In this document: in pieces, positions 62,316 to 64,000 of the stretch | Layout of the letters: each line of letters starts with the position of its first letter | How positions within the stretch are numbered: the stretch's first letter is position 1 | The notes under the pieces: model-generated | Told to the model about the DNA's origin: nothing | The model's database searches: none | Seen by the model: the letters and a program-made list of their open reading frames with translations, nothing else | Program-made: the position numbers and the translations under genes | Source: Zhihengliuella flava | GTDB taxonomy: Bacteria; Actinomycetota; Actinomycetes; Actinomycetales; Micrococcaceae | NCBI RefSeq assembly: GCF_015751895.1 | Contig: NZ_JADOTZ010000001.1 | Location: 1,674,001 to 1,738,000, forward strand | Direction: 5' to 3' | DNA: 64,000 nucleotides

Positions 62316-63839
62316 GTGACTGCAGATAACACTTCCTCCGGCCAGAGCCCCGCACACGAGACCAATGACCTGCGCCAGGTCCGCCTGGACAAGCGGGCGG
62401 AACTGCTCCGCAGCGGTCGGGAGGCCTACCCGGTCAAGCTCCCATTGACGGACACCCTCGGTGGCGTACGCCAAGCCTACGGGCACTTGGAGGCCGGTGA
62501 GGAAACGGACGACGTCGTCACGGTCGCGGGCCGTGTGGTGTTCGCCCGCAACACGGGCAAGCTCTGCTTCGCGACGCTGCAGGAATCCGGTCACGATGGC
62601 CGCGCCGTGCGGCTGCAGGCGATGCTTTCCCTGGCCAACGTCGGCGAGGAGTCGTTGGCGGACTGGAAGAAGCTGACGGACCTCGGCGACCACGTCTACG
62701 TGAGCGGCCGCGTGATTTCTTCCCGCCGCGGCGAGCTGTCCATCATGGTCTCGGAGTGGGGCATGGCCTCTAAGGCCATCCGGCCGATGCCGGTGCTGCA
62801 CGCGGACTTGAACGAGGAAACGCGCGTGCGTCAGCGCTACGCGGACCTCATGGTGCGTGACGAGGCCCGGGAGATGATCTACCGCCGCGATGCCATCACC
62901 CGTTCGGTGCGTGAGACCCTTCACGGCCACGGCTACGTGGAGGTGGAGACGCCGATGCTGCAGCTGATTCATGGTGGTGCCGCGGCGCGTCCGTTCGAGA
63001 CGCACCTCAACGCTTTCGGCCAGGACATGACCCTGCGTATTGCCACCGAGCTGTACTTGAAGCGAACGGTCGTCGGTGGCGTTCCTCGCGTTTTTGAAAT
63101 CGGGCGCATTTTCCGCAATGAAGGCGTCGACTCGACCCACTCGCCGGAATTTACGACCTTGGAATGCTATGAAATGTATGGCGACCAGTTCGTGATGGCC
63201 GAACGCATGCAGGAAATCATCCTCAATGCGGCCGATGCCGCCGGTGTGGGGCGCACGCTTGAAACCTCCAAGGGCACCATCAACTTGGACGGCGAATGGA
63301 AGTGGCTGAGCGTGTATCCGGGCCTCTCCGAGGCGGTGGGAGTGGAGATCACGCCGGATACCGAGGCATCGGTTCTGGTGGACCTCGCCGAAAAGCATGA
63401 GGTCAAGGTGGACCCCAAGTGGGGCGCGCAGAAATTGGTGATCGAACTCTTCGGGGAAATCGTCGAGCCGACGCTGATCGATCCGACCTTTGTTTACGAT
63501 TATCCGCCGGCTGCACAGCCCTTGGCCCGCCCGCACCGCGATCAGCCGGGCGTCATCGAGGCGTGGGACTTGATTATTGGGGGCATGGAGCGCGGTACGG
63601 CGTTTTCTGAGCTGATTGACCCGGTGATTCAGCGCGAGCGGCTCACGGAGCAATCGCGGTTGGCCGCGGATGGCGACGACGAGGCCATGGCCCTGGACGA
63701 GGACTTCCTGCGCGCCTTGGAATACGGTGCCCCGCCCATGGGTGGTATTGGTCTGGGTATTGATCGACTCGTGATGTTGTTCACTGACGCGGGAATTCGG
63801 GAAACCATTCTCTACCCGCTGCTTAAGCCGGAGGCATAA
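62316..63839 (+). CDS. lysS: Lysyl-tRNA synthetase (class II)
   Basis: 507 residues from GTG 62316; TAGAAT lies 8 bases before, so the message is short-leadered. An OB-fold tRNA-binding domain (about 55-160) precedes the class II core with RIFRNEGVDSTHSPEFT (motif 2) and GIGLGIDRLVMLFT (motif 3). It charges tRNA-Lys. Confidence 0.96.
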   Translation: MTADNTSSGQSPAHETNDLRQVRLDKRAELLRSGREAYPVKLPLTDTLGGVRQAYGHLEAGEETDDVVTVAGRVVFARNTGKLCFATLQESGHDGRAVRLQAMLSLANVGEESLADWKKLTDLGDHVYVSGRVISSRRGELSIMVSEWGMASKAIRPMPVLHADLNEETRVRQRYADLMVRDEAREMIYRRDAITRSVRETLHGHGYVEVETPMLQLIHGGAAARPFETHLNAFGQDMTLRIATELYLKRTVVGGVPRVFEIGRIFRNEGVDSTHSPEFTTLECYEMYGDQFVMAERMQEIILNAADAAGVGRTLETSKGTINLDGEWKWLSVYPGLSEAVGVEITPDTEASVLVDLAEKHEVKVDPKWGAQKLVIELFGEIVEPTLIDPTFVYDYPPAAQPLARPHRDQPGVIEAWDLIIGGMERGTAFSELIDPVIQRERLTEQSRLAADGDDEAMALDEDFLRALEYGAPPMGGIGLGIDRLVMLFTDAGIRETILYPLLKPEA

Positions 63840-63841
63840 TC

Positions 63842-64000
63842 GTGGAATATGTCCAAGTGTTGGCACCGACCATCGTTGTCGCCCTGATCTTTTGGTTTGT
63901 GGTTCGCACGCTGTTTCGCGTGGACCGGAACGAGCGTCTCGCGGAAGCAGAGGTGGAGCGAAATGCCTCACGTTCAGGCGAGGCGGTCTCCGGCGCAGAG
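63842..64000 (+). CDS. Small membrane protein downstream of lysS (cut by window edge)
   Basis: 53 codons from GTG 63842 with no stop before the edge. Residues 7-25 form one membrane segment, followed by a charged tail (RVDRNERLAEAEVERN). It begins two bases after the lysS stop, so it is in the lysS operon. I do not recognise the family. Confidence 0.65.
   Translation, partial: MEYVQVLAPTIVVALIFWFVVRTLFRVDRNERLAEAEVERNASRSGEAVSGAE

Noticed and set aside
62265-63971. 568-codon open frame on the minus strand across lysS
   Set aside because: Antisense shadow; a lysS signature is on the plus strand.

Overview
The window is a high-GC actinobacterial chromosome segment. The 16S/23S/5S operon, the ftsH-folE-folP-folB-folK-(DUF3180)-(PH)-(PH)-(Rossmann)-panC order, the GTG-rich starts and several apparently leaderless genes all fit the order Micrococcales. 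The 16S variable regions look like Micrococcaceae, possibly near Zhihengliuella, but I would not name a genus without a search.

Layout. 0-5 kb: a DUF2254 membrane protein cut by the left edge, an exported HNH-type nuclease lipoprotein, two proteins I do not recognise, and a proton-coupled peptide transporter. 5-8.4 kb: a sulfide/persulfide module, with a CstR-like repressor divergent from a persulfide dioxygenase-rhodanese, a membrane rhodanese and a TauE/SafE exporter; three near-palindromic operators lie between them. 8.4-17 kb: amidase, rhodanese-pheA pair, lipid-kinase-like protein, serS, HAD phosphatase, a MerR/TipAS regulator with a classic 19-bp-spacer promoter, and an ASST-like lipoprotein. 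17-21.7 kb: a SatD-like protein, a metal-sensing ArsR with a cation diffusion facilitator, and a MocR/YczR regulator flanked by two YczE-type membrane proteins. 21.8-26.7 kb: conserved core genes ppa, dacB, a DUF2342 metalloprotease, tilS and hpt.

In many actinobacteria hpt is followed closely by ftsH. Here about 17 kb of accessory DNA separates them (26.7-43.8 kb). It holds a DUF2975/XRE pair, an alcohol dehydrogenase, a pectin-degradation pair (PL1 lyase plus a fused CE12-CE8 esterase), an 8-kb catabolic cluster, an acyl-CoA thioesterase and a TetR/DHA2 efflux pair. The catabolic cluster is bracketed by two near-identical copies of a 70-bp palindromic element. It is built from a 2-hydroxycarboxylate transporter, a class III CoA-transferase, an HMG-CoA-lyase-like enzyme, a decarboxylating isopropylmalate/tartrate-type dehydrogenase, a D-2-hydroxyacid dehydrogenase, a ThDP enzyme and an IclR regulator. 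Two copies of a TCCCA-N5-TGGGA palindrome lie in its divergent promoter. I could not match this gene set to a described pathway; it is the best candidate in the window for an undescribed system.

43.8-53.1 kb is the folate/pantothenate block. The rRNA operon (53.1-59.2 kb), an M13 peptidase and an alpha/beta hydrolase then sit between panC and lysS, where related actinobacteria usually carry panD and coaX. The window ends inside a small membrane protein after lysS. I found no CRISPR array, tRNA gene, transposase, integrase or prophage gene. Start choices, domain assignments and regulatory sites come from reading the sequence, not from database searches.
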